Position numbers and translations under genes: made by a program
IMG/VR virus record: IMGVR_UViG_3300025133_000063
Coordinates: 16,405 to 80,404 of that record
Source of the DNA: a virus
Length of the DNA: 64,000 bases
Direction: 5' to 3' (one strand)
Notes under the pieces: model-generated
What the model was told of the DNA's origin: nothing
The model's input: the letters and a program-made list of their open reading frames with translations, nothing else
The model's database searches: none
Shown: positions 41,255-50,006 of the stretch, in pieces
Layout of the letters: every line of letters starts with the position of its first letter
Position numbering within the stretch: the first letter of the stretch is position 1

Positions 41255-42256
41255 GTGCACTCCATTCTTTTAAAAAGTTATATTAATGAAGTAGCACTCA
41301 TAGATTATAACCATAAACAGATCAATGAAGCTCTTGAAATTAAAGAGCTCTTGCGTGATGTGGTTCGTACCGCTCTTGACGCTGGTGCTATAACATTGTC
41401 TGGAGGAATGGGTGGTGACACAGTTGTAGATATAATATTTGCCGTGGAGTCATCTAAAGAAATACTAAAGGCTGTTAATGATGCTATTAATTCGGCTAAT
41501 GAAATTGCCCAAGCACTGAAAGCGGCCATGGCGGCAAATATAAGCTCTGGCCCCGATTCGATTTATGCAGCAGTGGAGAACGTTATAGAAACAATTGTTG
41601 AAAATTCTGATTCTGCTACTGATACCATAGAAAATATGTCTTCTAAGGTTGAAGATCTTTTAAGCCGTTTGGCTGCATCTGTTGGCGATTGGGTCGCGAC
41701 TGTGTTACCTGATGATGCTGGACTTGGTGGTATATTAGTTCGCGAGACGCTTCAAGAAATTATAACAAAACTTGGTCAAAATGTTTTTGATTTTGCCAAA
41801 GGTGCATTTTCAAAATTACCTACACAAGCACAAAATTTTATAGCAAGTCCAGAAGCCATGGCTAATTTTCTTAATGAAATAGCAAATAAGATCGTTGTAC
41901 ATTTAAGTCCTGATGGTGAAAATAACGAGGCCAATGGTGGTTTTTTAGGAATGGCGTCAACAGCAACAAATATAGTTCAGGGTGATTATAGTAAGCTTGC
42001 AAAAGATAAAGCTGTATCATTTTTAAATGGTGATTTTAGAAAAATGATTCCTGTTGCAACACAAATTTTAAATAAACTTATTACGGCATTTTTTGGTGGT
42101 GTTGCCGTAGCACAAATATTGGCAAACTGGAATGAACGGGATGAAGATGAAGAGCAAAATGAAGAGCAAGAGAGCCAAGAAGAATCGCTAGTTCGTGACT
42201 GTATTAAACATATGCTTTATGAAAATGCAACATTAATAAATGGACATGTAAAGTGA
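41255..42256 (+). CDS. Tagged amphipathic helical protein, possible membrane-active
   Basis: 333 residues, GTG start. N-terminal HSILLKSYINEVAL is a weak class B tag; EESLVRDCIKHMLYEN near residue 309-324 is a second one at the C-terminus. Between lie Ala/Gly-rich amphipathic helices (AGAITLSGGMGGDTVVDIIF; AITAFFGG-like stretch LITAFFGGVAVAQILANW). Similar in character to the protein at 48560. Pore-forming or structural internal protein are possible. Confidence 0.5.
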   Translation: MHSILLKSYINEVALIDYNHKQINEALEIKELLRDVVRTALDAGAITLSGGMGGDTVVDIIFAVESSKEILKAVNDAINSANEIAQALKAAMAANISSGPDSIYAAVENVIETIVENSDSATDTIENMSSKVEDLLSRLAASVGDWVATVLPDDAGLGGILVRETLQEIITKLGQNVFDFAKGAFSKLPTQAQNFIASPEAMANFLNEIANKIVVHLSPDGENNEANGGFLGMASTATNIVQGDYSKLAKDKAVSFLNGDFRKMIPVATQILNKLITAFFGGVAVAQILANWNERDEDEEQNEEQESQEESLVRDCIKHMLYENATLINGHVK

Positions 42257-43116
42257 AGATATTATTTTTACATGGTTTAGAATCTCAGCCTGGAGGTTCA
42301 AAAGTTAAATATCTTCAAGGCTTAGGGCATACTGTTTTAAATCCTCTTTTACCAAAACATGATTTCGATGAGTCAGTTAAAATTGCACAAGCGCTTATAG
42401 ATAGCGAACATCCTGAAATTGTTGTTGGTTCTAGTCGAGGCGGCGCTGTAGCCATGAACATCAATGCTCAAGGTGCTAGACTAATCTTAATAGCTCCTGC
42501 ATGGAAGCGTTTTGGAAATTCTTCATCTATTCCGGTAAATACAACAATATTACATTGTAGAGACGATAAAATTGTACCATATAAAGATAGCGCTGAATTA
42601 GGTGTTAATTTAATGAGTTGTGGTGATGATCATAGAATGTCTGACAAATTGGCTTTGACGGCTCTTGGACAAGCAGTTGGCTTACAAAAAGATAAAAATA
42701 TGAAAACAGAAAATTTTCTTCGTAAATATATAAGAGAAACGTTGTGTGAATTTATAAATCAGCCGATTGGAACAGTGGATGGCGACGACCCTCGTCCCAC
42801 ACCATCAGAAGAAGAATTTGTTACTGGGCAGGATATTTTGGCTGGTTATATTGTTGTAAGTGATTCTCACGATAATATCATAGTAGGATACGCTCCAATA
42901 ACCCGTACTGATGGTCCTGATAGACCCTTCCTTGTAAGGACGACTGACACCAAATGGCTTATTCCCTTTGGTATGGTGAGGGCCTTATATCCTCAAGTGG
43001 AGGACACATTTAACTGGGTCGATTCAAAGGAAGACTGGCGAGATCTCGGTGTTGGATCTCGTGGAACGGTTGGAAATTTTTCATGGGAGTGGTTAGAAAA
43101 TGAACCTACTCCATGA
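42253..43116 (+). CDS. YqiA-like alpha/beta hydrolase fused to an internally tagged domain
   Basis: 287 residues. The first 145 form a small alpha/beta hydrolase: LFLHGLESQPGGSK, nucleophile elbow VVGSSRGGAVAM (Ser), ILHCRDDKIVPY (Asp) and DDHRMSD (His). An internal class B tag (MKTENFLRKYIRETLCEF) starts at residue 150, followed by a separate beta-rich domain (ILAGYIVVSDSHDNIIVGY). Either a fusion of two genes or a precursor to be cut at the tag. Overlaps the next tagged gene by 17 bases. Confidence 0.65.
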   Translation: MKILFLHGLESQPGGSKVKYLQGLGHTVLNPLLPKHDFDESVKIAQALIDSEHPEIVVGSSRGGAVAMNINAQGARLILIAPAWKRFGNSSSIPVNTTILHCRDDKIVPYKDSAELGVNLMSCGDDHRMSDKLALTALGQAVGLQKDKNMKTENFLRKYIRETLCEFINQPIGTVDGDDPRPTPSEEEFVTGQDILAGYIVVSDSHDNIIVGYAPITRTDGPDRPFLVRTTDTKWLIPFGMVRALYPQVEDTFNWVDSKEDWRDLGVGSRGTVGNFSWEWLENEPTP

Positions 43117-44239
43117 ATACATAAGAGTTTTACTCGAGCAAGAGCAAGGATCGAAAGGCAGTCTTATTGTTGTCGACATTCAACCAGAGTACGAGAGCGG
43201 CACACTGTTCGATGTCGGTGATATGTTAAGAGCTGCAGCAGAAGATTATTCCAGAGTGTTATTCTTATTCAACGGTGAAGACACTCTTGGTATGGTTTCA
43301 GAATCTGCACTAAAGAACTTCTATTTTGAAAAGCTTGACTACGATGAAGAAGTGTTTGATGAATTACTATCTAAGTCAGAGTTTTTTGACAAAGGCTACG
43401 GCTTCTTTAGGGACGTCATGGATTCCGATGCTTGCTTTGACCGCAACCAGGTTGTGAAAATCGTCAAATATATGATCGATAAAGACATTCAAGATATTCG
43501 TGATCTTGAAGAAGAAGACATTGAAGTTATTGGGGTTAGTGAGCTGTTATTTGATGATCTTGAAGACTACGGATTCTGGGTTCCTGAACTATCTGATGAG
43601 TTGCCTAATTGGAACGGATCAGATCTTGTAGGTGGCGCCAGAAACGAATGTATGGCTGAAGTTGAGATACTCGGCGTAGCACAAGGGTTAAGCTTTAATC
43701 ACGTTGACAAGTTCATATATGAGGGCGACAATAGATATATAGAAACCTTGACAGAGGCTGCTACGTTTAAGCATAAGGGATCTACGGTTTATGGACACAA
43801 GATAGAAGACTTGCTCCGTAATCTTAAGAGGGGCGAAGGCATATATGAAGACGAAGGACTTGAAATGATAGAATTCCAGAAAGATTATCTGGAAGGCATG
43901 TCGAAGAAGCCGTCAGTCGAACTATACAGAGTAGTGTTTGCAAAGTCGATTGATGATGTCGATAGAAGTAATCTCGGGCATCACTATACAGACGACTATG
44001 ATTCGTTCACTTTGCAGATGATGGAATCTTTGTTATCTCAGGCGAGGCAGGAAAACCCTTCGCTTGAGCTGGAGGACGCTCGGATAGTAAAAGTAAGCGC
44101 CCCGGCAAATGCGATAGATTACGAAGAAGTTATGAGGACATGGTCATTATTCCCATATGAATATGAGATCACTCTAGGCGACACTAGCGGCGTAGAGATA
44201 CTTGACATAGACGATGCTTACGAAAGTAGCGAGAGATAA
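43100..44239 (+). CDS. Tagged two-domain protein: cysteine-hydrolase-like plus ART-like
   Basis: 379 residues. Tag MNLLHEYIRVLLEQE. First domain begins LIVVDIQPEYESG, with VLFLFNGEDT and GARNECMAEVEILGVAQG: this has the D-x-Q and N-x-C layout of isochorismatase-like hydrolases (Asp near 26 and a Cys in NEC). The second domain (VELYRVVFAKS, HHYTDDYDSF, FPYEYEITLG) has ART-like Arg, Tyr-Thr and Glu-x-Glu positions. Both calls are pattern-based. Confidence 0.5.
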   Translation: MNLLHEYIRVLLEQEQGSKGSLIVVDIQPEYESGTLFDVGDMLRAAAEDYSRVLFLFNGEDTLGMVSESALKNFYFEKLDYDEEVFDELLSKSEFFDKGYGFFRDVMDSDACFDRNQVVKIVKYMIDKDIQDIRDLEEEDIEVIGVSELLFDDLEDYGFWVPELSDELPNWNGSDLVGGARNECMAEVEILGVAQGLSFNHVDKFIYEGDNRYIETLTEAATFKHKGSTVYGHKIEDLLRNLKRGEGIYEDEGLEMIEFQKDYLEGMSKKPSVELYRVVFAKSIDDVDRSNLGHHYTDDYDSFTLQMMESLLSQARQENPSLELEDARIVKVSAPANAIDYEEVMRTWSLFPYEYEITLGDTSGVEILDIDDAYESSER

Positions 44240-44241
44240 AT

Positions 44242-44820
44242 ATGAACCTACTCCGTGAATACATAAGAGAACTCCTCACTGAATCTGTCGATCCCAAAAT
44301 CATGTCAATGATTGATAAACTCGAGGAACTAGAAGGTTTTGTTGAGATCATGCCAGACAGAGCAGTGATTATGATTAACAAAGTTGTTGGGGAAGATCGC
44401 TATCCGGTTCCACTCGGCCATGTGGCGTGGGGAGAAGGAAGGCTCGATGGTCCATGCCTTGGAGCAAAAATAGTATCTTCATCCACTATGAAAATGGGTT
44501 TTGGTCCGCTTGCTTACGATGTTGCGATTGAGGTAACCGGCGGACTAACATCAGATCGAGATTCAGTTACGAAATATGCAAATGCTGTCTGGGATCGATA
44601 TATGAATGGTCGTCCTGATGTCCAAGTGCTACAAATGGATAATGATCGAAATCACCTAACTCCTGAAGACGAAGATAATTGTGAACAACGTTCCGCCAGA
44701 GTCGATTCAGGAGGATGGTCACCACCAGGCAGCTTTTGGGATTCTTCTTTGAGTAAGGTTTACAAAAAATCAGGCACTCCAGTCATGGATGAGTTGCGCC
44801 GAAGAGGGATGTTAGACTAA
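44242..44820 (+). CDS. Tagged protein, uncharacterised cargo
   Basis: 192 residues. Tag MNLLREYIRELLTES (L-T-E|S). Cargo: GHVAWGEGRLDGPCLGAKIV, KMGFGPLAYDVAIEVTGGL, and DSVTKYANAVWDRYMNGRPD. I recall related proteins in other phages without known function; a GNAT-like fold is possible but its signature loop is not evident. Confidence 0.55.
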   Translation: MNLLREYIRELLTESVDPKIMSMIDKLEELEGFVEIMPDRAVIMINKVVGEDRYPVPLGHVAWGEGRLDGPCLGAKIVSSSTMKMGFGPLAYDVAIEVTGGLTSDRDSVTKYANAVWDRYMNGRPDVQVLQMDNDRNHLTPEDEDNCEQRSARVDSGGWSPPGSFWDSSLSKVYKKSGTPVMDELRRRGMLD

Positions 44821-45179
44821 TGGAACTCATCCGCGAATACATAAGAGATTTGATAAAAGAATCGATAGCTATCGGCCAATGTTATCCTCACGCTGTTAAT
44901 ATGGCAAAAGATTCAAAAGTGTCAGATAGAAATGATCTGTCGAAATTCAAGGTAGTGCACGGTCGAGTTACAAACAAATGGAATGATAAGTCATTTGAAC
45001 ATGCATGGGTTGAAAAGGGTGATATGATATTTGATTGGCAAACCCATTCAACAAAACCAGACGGTGTTCCTCATGATGTATACTACGATATGTATCAGCC
45101 TGAGATCTACAAAGAATACACCGGTGCAGAAACAATAATGAACTGTGTCAATTCAGGACATGCAGGACCTTGGCGATGA
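44820..45179 (+). CDS. Tagged papain/transglutaminase-like small protein
   Basis: 119 residues. Tag MELIREYIRDLIKES. Cargo has a possible Cys in GQCYPHAVNMA, a His in SFEHAWVEKGDMIFD and an Asp in FDWQTH, in the Cys-His-Asp order of papain-like folds. Small phage papain-like proteins of this type are known to me only as uncharacterised. Catalysis unproven. Starts by TAATG overlap. Confidence 0.5.
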   Translation: MELIREYIRDLIKESIAIGQCYPHAVNMAKDSKVSDRNDLSKFKVVHGRVTNKWNDKSFEHAWVEKGDMIFDWQTHSTKPDGVPHDVYYDMYQPEIYKEYTGAETIMNCVNSGHAGPWR

Positions 45180-45490
45180 AACTGTTACGTGAATACATAA
45201 GAGAGATGCTTAATGAACAAATAGACCTGCAGGCTGTTATAAATGATTTGGATAATCTTACTGCAGATGAGATCATGAAGCTGTGGCGTGCTGTCGCTAC
45301 TGCCAGTAGGAAGAAAGAAAAGGAGATAAAAGCCGACTTTAACAAAGGCGACAAAGTCGAATTCGACCACGATGGCGAGACAATCACTGGCACTGTCGCC
45401 CGGCGAGGTGGAAAGTTTGTGAGTGTTAATGTTCACGGGTACGGCTCGCCGTGGAAAAGAAATCCATCTAGCCTGAGAAAAATATCATGA
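45176..45490 (+). CDS. Tagged small protein with KOW/SH3-like C-terminus
   Basis: 104 residues from ATG 45176 (tag start MKLLREYIREMLNE). A helix (AVINDLDNLTADEIMKLWR) leads to a beta barrel-like GDKVEFDHDGETITGTVARR. Could bind nucleic acid or the ribosome; unknown. Confidence 0.55.
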   Translation: MKLLREYIREMLNEQIDLQAVINDLDNLTADEIMKLWRAVATASRKKEKEIKADFNKGDKVEFDHDGETITGTVARRGGKFVSVNVHGYGSPWKRNPSSLRKIS

Positions 45491-45993
45491 ACATTCTCCG
45501 CGAGTACATAAGAGAGCTATTGAGAGAAAAACGAAATACCGCCGGCACCTTTTATCACTTTAGTAATGAAAAGTTTGATGAATTTAGTCTCTCCAACGCG
45601 TCGGATAGCGCAATATGGGGGAAGGGAATTTATCTTTCTGACGACCCTGACGATTTGAGCGGCTGGGGGAAAGAAGACAGAAACCGAGGCTTCTTGTACA
45701 CAGTGGAGATAAAATCCGATCAGAAAAATATTATAGATATGACACAACCGATCCCTCCAGAAATATATGAAAGGATTGAGGCGCATCTTGAAAGACCTCT
45801 GTCAGACATAACCAAAGAGGATGGGATATTCCCTTTTAATACTTTAGATCGAAAATCTGGATCTGTGGCAAACGCAATGCGAGAAATGGGCTTTGAAGTT
45901 TTAAAGCACCCACCACCGGGTAGCCATAAGGGAAGCCATTATTTAGTCACCGAACCATCAGTTATAGGCGTTTTAGAGGTTCAACAACAATGA
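45487..45993 (+). CDS. Tagged ART-like protein
   Basis: 168 residues. Tag MNILREYIRELLREK. Cargo TFYHFSNEKFDEF then WGKGIYLSDDPDDL and FLYTVEIKSDQKNI has the H-x-S, G-x-x-Y-L-S and strand layout of PARP/ART-like toxins (H-Y-[EDQ] class). The third catalytic position may lie near the end (VTEPSVIGVLEV). Candidate effector modifying host protein or nucleic acid. Confidence 0.6.
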   Translation: MNILREYIRELLREKRNTAGTFYHFSNEKFDEFSLSNASDSAIWGKGIYLSDDPDDLSGWGKEDRNRGFLYTVEIKSDQKNIIDMTQPIPPEIYERIEAHLERPLSDITKEDGIFPFNTLDRKSGSVANAMREMGFEVLKHPPPGSHKGSHYLVTEPSVIGVLEVQQQ

Positions 45994-46529
45994 ACCTCCT
46001 ACGCGAATACATAAGAGAGCTGCTAGCTGAGGCTCCCACCCTTAACCACAAGGGGGATGAGAATTATTTCCGAGTTGAACTGGGAAGAATTGGATATGCC
46101 CAAGGTGCCCGACATCTTAGGTTCCAAGACTGTCAAGCTGACGTCGATAAAATCATGCAAACACCTGAGTACCTGGTTGCTAAAGAAAAATACGAAACCA
46201 CCAACACGACGAAGGACATGGTTGAAGATCCGGATTCTCCGAATGGGTTCAGGATGCAGAAAAAACCAGCAACATTCCGGCCACCGTTCTACGATGTAGC
46301 AAATGCATGGATCCACGATGAAGATAATCGTGGCAAAGGTCATGGTAAAGAAATCTATAAAGCATTCATAGACAAAGCCAGTGAGTATGCAAAAAGAAGC
46401 GGTGGTGTCTTTATCGGAGCACATCACTGCACAATAGGTTCAGGCACATCAGAAGCGGCAAAGCGGGTTTGGAAATCTATAACTAAAAACTACACATCAT
46501 CTGGTGATGTTATCTTTATAGGATTATGA
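45990..46529 (+). CDS. Tagged GNAT acetyltransferase-like protein
   Basis: 179 residues. Tag MNLLREYIRELLAEA. The GNAT acetyl-CoA motif is DEDNRGKGHGKEIYKAFID (R-x-x-G-x-G), preceded by the beta4 strand (VANAWIHDE) and followed by SEAAKRVWKSI. It would acetylate an unknown host target after injection; the target is inferred only from the tag. Confidence 0.65.
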   Translation: MNLLREYIRELLAEAPTLNHKGDENYFRVELGRIGYAQGARHLRFQDCQADVDKIMQTPEYLVAKEKYETTNTTKDMVEDPDSPNGFRMQKKPATFRPPFYDVANAWIHDEDNRGKGHGKEIYKAFIDKASEYAKRSGGVFIGAHHCTIGSGTSEAAKRVWKSITKNYTSSGDVIFIGL

Positions 46530-46530
46530 A

Positions 46531-47892
46531 ATGAGCTTACTTCGTGAATACATAAGGTTGTTAAGTGAAAAACAAGTTCGTGATCAAAAAAAGAAACGTG
46601 TTCTTTATCACATTGGTCCACGCCCTGCAAAGCCTATGCCAATGTCTCGCCCTTATGCACAGTCCTGGCGCCGGTACTGGCTCGATCAAGGTGTGGAATC
46701 TGGAGTATTTTTCTCACCCAACCCAATTGACATAGCCCAGTATCATGGAATTAGTGGTGATGTTTATGCCTACAAAATTCCAGAGTGGGTAATTGCAAAA
46801 GCAGGCGGAGTCCACAGATATGATCATGGCTCTGAAGTGTTGATTTCTGCCGATGTATGGCAAGAAGCTGGAGATGAAATAGAGTTTCTTGGAAAGAGCA
46901 TGCCGGAAAAAGAGCTTTGGGAGAAGATTGAATCTCTTGGAGCTGAACCATTAAGAAGATCTGCCGGAAGCCGACCAGGCTGGATGAGTGATGACGAATG
47001 GGAAAAAGCAAGTATGAACAAAACCACACAGAGTCATATATCTGGACTAAGATCTACTAAGCATCTAAAAAACGCCATCCGCATGATGAAGCCCAATGAG
47101 CGTGACGAAGCTCTTACCGCGTTTGAGACTATTGATGTCCTTAGAAAAAAAGATTATGAGATAATAGATATGATCAAGAGCTATATGAATGAGTCATCTC
47201 TTCGGGGTTACATAAAAGAGGTGTTGGAAAGTCAACCTGAAGAGCCAGATATGACTCAATACGTTGACGATCTAGAAAATGAGATTTTTACGATGCTTTT
47301 TCAAAAGAGCACATATGACTATCTTCAGTCTCAGGATGAAGGTATAGAATCGACGATGATCATGAATACATCTCTGTTTGATGAATATAATAATATAAAC
47401 GAAGTACATTTAGGTATCCTGGTGAACGATTCAGAGTCCGCGGACGTCGAAGCTGCATATGTTTGTGCCCCAGAGGAGAGGAATAAGTCGAACCTTGTGT
47501 TGAGTATCAATATTCCTAGAAACTATCCCCAGGTTGAGGGTTTCCAAGATTGGCTCAGTGCGGAGCTAGCCGATAGTTTATCTCACGAAATCCAGCACAG
47601 TTGTGATACATCCGAAATGTTGGCTGCCGATATTCCGGAAGGTGAGGCGAAATGGGAGAGTTTGGAAAACATAGAAAAGTACTATGCTTCCGAAGCCGAA
47701 ACAAGAGGTCACATCGCCGGTATGATGGGAAGAGCTCGGAGGACTGAACAAGATCCTGAGAAGCTTTTGCAACATGACGTTGAAACTGTGATGATGAATG
47801 CTCTCGACAAAGGGTATACAAAACAGGAGATGATTCCCGTCGTTCAAAGAATATATGATAAGTGGTCTGAGAGATTGGGGGATCGAAAATGA
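46531..47892 (+). CDS. Tagged ART-like domain fused to internally tagged zinc peptidase
   Basis: 453 residues. N-terminal tag SLLREYIRLLSEKQ and an ART-like domain (RVLYHIGPRP, GVFFSPNPIDIAQYHG, YAYKIPEWV). A second class B tag NESSLRGYIKEVLES starts near residue 220. After it comes a peptidase-like region with the zinc motif LSHEIQHSCDT near residue 352 and ASEAETRGHIAGM downstream. Two tagged cargos appear joined in one frame, which may be cut apart at the inner tag. Confidence 0.6.
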   Translation: MSLLREYIRLLSEKQVRDQKKKRVLYHIGPRPAKPMPMSRPYAQSWRRYWLDQGVESGVFFSPNPIDIAQYHGISGDVYAYKIPEWVIAKAGGVHRYDHGSEVLISADVWQEAGDEIEFLGKSMPEKELWEKIESLGAEPLRRSAGSRPGWMSDDEWEKASMNKTTQSHISGLRSTKHLKNAIRMMKPNERDEALTAFETIDVLRKKDYEIIDMIKSYMNESSLRGYIKEVLESQPEEPDMTQYVDDLENEIFTMLFQKSTYDYLQSQDEGIESTMIMNTSLFDEYNNINEVHLGILVNDSESADVEAAYVCAPEERNKSNLVLSINIPRNYPQVEGFQDWLSAELADSLSHEIQHSCDTSEMLAADIPEGEAKWESLENIEKYYASEAETRGHIAGMMGRARRTEQDPEKLLQHDVETVMMNALDKGYTKQEMIPVVQRIYDKWSERLGDRK

Positions 47893-48563
47893 AATACTTA
47901 CGACAATACATAAGAGAAGTATTAGAAACTTCATTACCGGTGCAGCCTAATTCACAGATATTTTGTGACATGGATGGAGTATTAGTAGATTTTGAAACAT
48001 CAGTTGTTACTTTTATAAATCACTTACTAGATGGTGGTAGTATTCCAAATGTTAAAAGAAGCAAAGGGCATTTTTACCGTCTTAATTTAATACATAAAGA
48101 AATGGGAAAAGATTGGAGGCTACAGACTGGATCCGACTTAAATCTTCCGGTAATACGATCATTTATGTTTATTAGCATCGCCGCAAATCCCGGTGCAATA
48201 TTTGCTTCAATGAAACCACTTCAAGATGGTGTAGATCAACTTTGGCCGGCTTTAAATTCTACAGATTTAACAGTGAATATTTTATCTGCTCCAATCAATG
48301 GAAACAAAAGCGCACCAATGTCCGCTGCCGAGGGAAAAACAAGCTGGGTAGAGCACTGGTTAAAACCACAACCAAACAATATTATTATTACTCCAGCTCG
48401 CCAAAAGCCAGAATACGCCAACACTAATGGTACGCCAAATATACTTATAGATGATAAAGCATCAACTATTGATTCGTGGAACGCTGCTGGTGGAATTGGA
48501 ATTCTTCATACACCTGGAAATAGTACAAAAACGATAACGGTTTTAAAAGAATTACTGAAATGA
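47889..48563 (+). CDS. Tagged HAD-family 5'-nucleotidase-like protein
   Basis: 224 residues. Tag MKYLRQYIREVLET. HAD motif I is IFCDMDGVLVDFE; motif II is NILSAP; the Lys is in EGKTSWVEHWL; motif IV is PNILIDDKASTIDSWN. This matches phage 5'(3')-deoxyribonucleotidase-like proteins. The tag suggests it travels with the virion, unlike the HAD gene at 3366. Confidence 0.7.
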   Translation: MKYLRQYIREVLETSLPVQPNSQIFCDMDGVLVDFETSVVTFINHLLDGGSIPNVKRSKGHFYRLNLIHKEMGKDWRLQTGSDLNLPVIRSFMFISIAANPGAIFASMKPLQDGVDQLWPALNSTDLTVNILSAPINGNKSAPMSAAEGKTSWVEHWLKPQPNNIIITPARQKPEYANTNGTPNILIDDKASTIDSWNAAGGIGILHTPGNSTKTITVLKELLK

Positions 48564-49963
48564 AAATTACAAGAAGACAACTAAGAAGAATTATTAAGGA
48601 AGAATTATACCACAATTCTTTTAGTAATTTAGATCTTTCTAGAAATCACCTATCTTTTCGAGGAGATTCACGGCTTTTTGAAAGATCATATATTACTGGA
48701 ACATTAGGTCTTTCTATTCCTCTTCAGGAATCTTATCCATATTCACCATCGTTTGAAAAGCGCATTATTCATGAGCAGACACTCTACGAAAACTGGTGGG
48801 GAGACGATTGGTATCTTTTTGAGGGTGCTTATGGAGAATTATTAAAAACACATTCGGCAGAAGCTCTATTGGAGAAATTGCATGAAGGACCCATTCTTGA
48901 TTGGGGAAAAGGTCTTTTATCTACTGCGGTTCAGAAAGGAAAAGAGGTAGTTAAGAAAGGTATTGAAGCTGGTAAAGAAGCCCTTATGAGTGCAGAAGAG
49001 GGCATCAAAAAATTTGGTAAGGATGCATGGAATATTTTAAGTGCAATGTGGTTAACCATGAAAGGTGGCGCAAGTGAAATTGGATCATGGGTTAAGTCTG
49101 TAGTTCGATTAGGAATCGGCTCTATGTTGGAAAGCATTGAGAAAGCACTCAAGTTTCTAGCAACAAAATTACCAGAATGGAAGATGCCCACGTTCGGTGA
49201 ATATGCTCAAAAGGGTCTTGACTTTATAAATTCTTTAAAAGGCAAACTAGAGAACCTCGATGGATGGAAGGGTGTTATTACAGTCTCGGGGATTGCGATT
49301 GGATTGAAGTGGCTTTGGAATAAGGTAGGCAAATGGATAGACGAATTAAAAGAGAAGGTGGGTGGTAAATTCACTGAGACATCGGAAATTGCATCAAACG
49401 TAGCAGGTGGTATCGATGCTGCTAAAGAATGGATAAAAGAAACTGCAAAAGAAAAGCTTGCGGCTATAGGCGGCAACGCCTTTAAGAAAATTATGGGAGT
49501 GTTGGCTTCCGTATCATCAGGTGTAAAGCCGTGGTGGGATGCAGCTGTAAAAGTAGCCGGCGGAGTAGAATTAATTATTTCTTCCCTTGGAGATGCAGCC
49601 AGTCGCTTTATGCGAATAAACAAACCAAAAGAAGTTCAGACGGAAAATATAAAAATTACAAGAAAACAACTTAGAAAAATTATTAGAGAAGTTTCAACTC
49701 CAACACTTCAACAATGGGCAAATCAACATAATTTACCTATAGACTTAGATCCGATTACTGGAGAAGAAGTTATACTCATTGATGATGAATTTGCAATGAG
49801 ACAAGGAATTCCGGACGGTGCCCAATGGAGTGTTGAGCGATCATATGATGATGATGGTTGGGTTGTATCAATCCCAAATTCTGATACACTAGGGTTTGAG
49901 GAAATTTCATATGGTGGCTTAGACGATATGGATGATATAGAAATGCAGGTTAGAGGTTATTAA
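48560..49963 (+). CDS. Class A tagged amphipathic protein with internal second tag
   Basis: 467 residues. N-terminal tag MKITRRQLRRIIKEEL. Residues 110-350 are amphipathic, Lys/Ala/Gly/Trp-rich helices (KGKEVVKKGIEAGKEALM; SIEKALKFLATKLPEW) suggesting a membrane-active or DNA-condensing internal protein. A second class A tag (KITRKQLRKIIREV) begins at residue 365, followed by a short acidic C-terminal domain (HNLPIDLDPITGEEVILID). Fusion of two tagged genes. Confidence 0.6.
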   Translation: MKITRRQLRRIIKEELYHNSFSNLDLSRNHLSFRGDSRLFERSYITGTLGLSIPLQESYPYSPSFEKRIIHEQTLYENWWGDDWYLFEGAYGELLKTHSAEALLEKLHEGPILDWGKGLLSTAVQKGKEVVKKGIEAGKEALMSAEEGIKKFGKDAWNILSAMWLTMKGGASEIGSWVKSVVRLGIGSMLESIEKALKFLATKLPEWKMPTFGEYAQKGLDFINSLKGKLENLDGWKGVITVSGIAIGLKWLWNKVGKWIDELKEKVGGKFTETSEIASNVAGGIDAAKEWIKETAKEKLAAIGGNAFKKIMGVLASVSSGVKPWWDAAVKVAGGVELIISSLGDAASRFMRINKPKEVQTENIKITRKQLRKIIREVSTPTLQQWANQHNLPIDLDPITGEEVILIDDEFAMRQGIPDGAQWSVERSYDDDGWVVSIPNSDTLGFEEISYGGLDDMDDIEMQVRGY

Positions 49964-50006
49964 TAAAATGAAGAAATGTACCTTTTACCTTATAGGATTA
50001 AGATAA

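Larger units (their letters stand above)
38776..47930 (+). repeat. Class B tag-coding repeats (LLREYIRELLxE)
   Basis: About fourteen copies of a 36-45 base direct repeat, at 38776, 39336, 40583, 40635, 42700, 43100, 44242, 44820, 45176, 45487, 45990, 46531, 47185 and 47889. Seven copies share the exact 13-mer GAATACATAAGAG (39336, 40583, 43100, 44242, 44820, 45176, 45990). Weaker relatives start genes at 35499, 50007 and 50919. Confidence 0.8.

Noticed and set aside
38776-47930. CRISPR array suspicion from regularly repeated 13-36 mers
   Set aside because: Repeats are 0.3-1.3 kb apart, in frame, and code for peptide tags; no spacers or cas genes.
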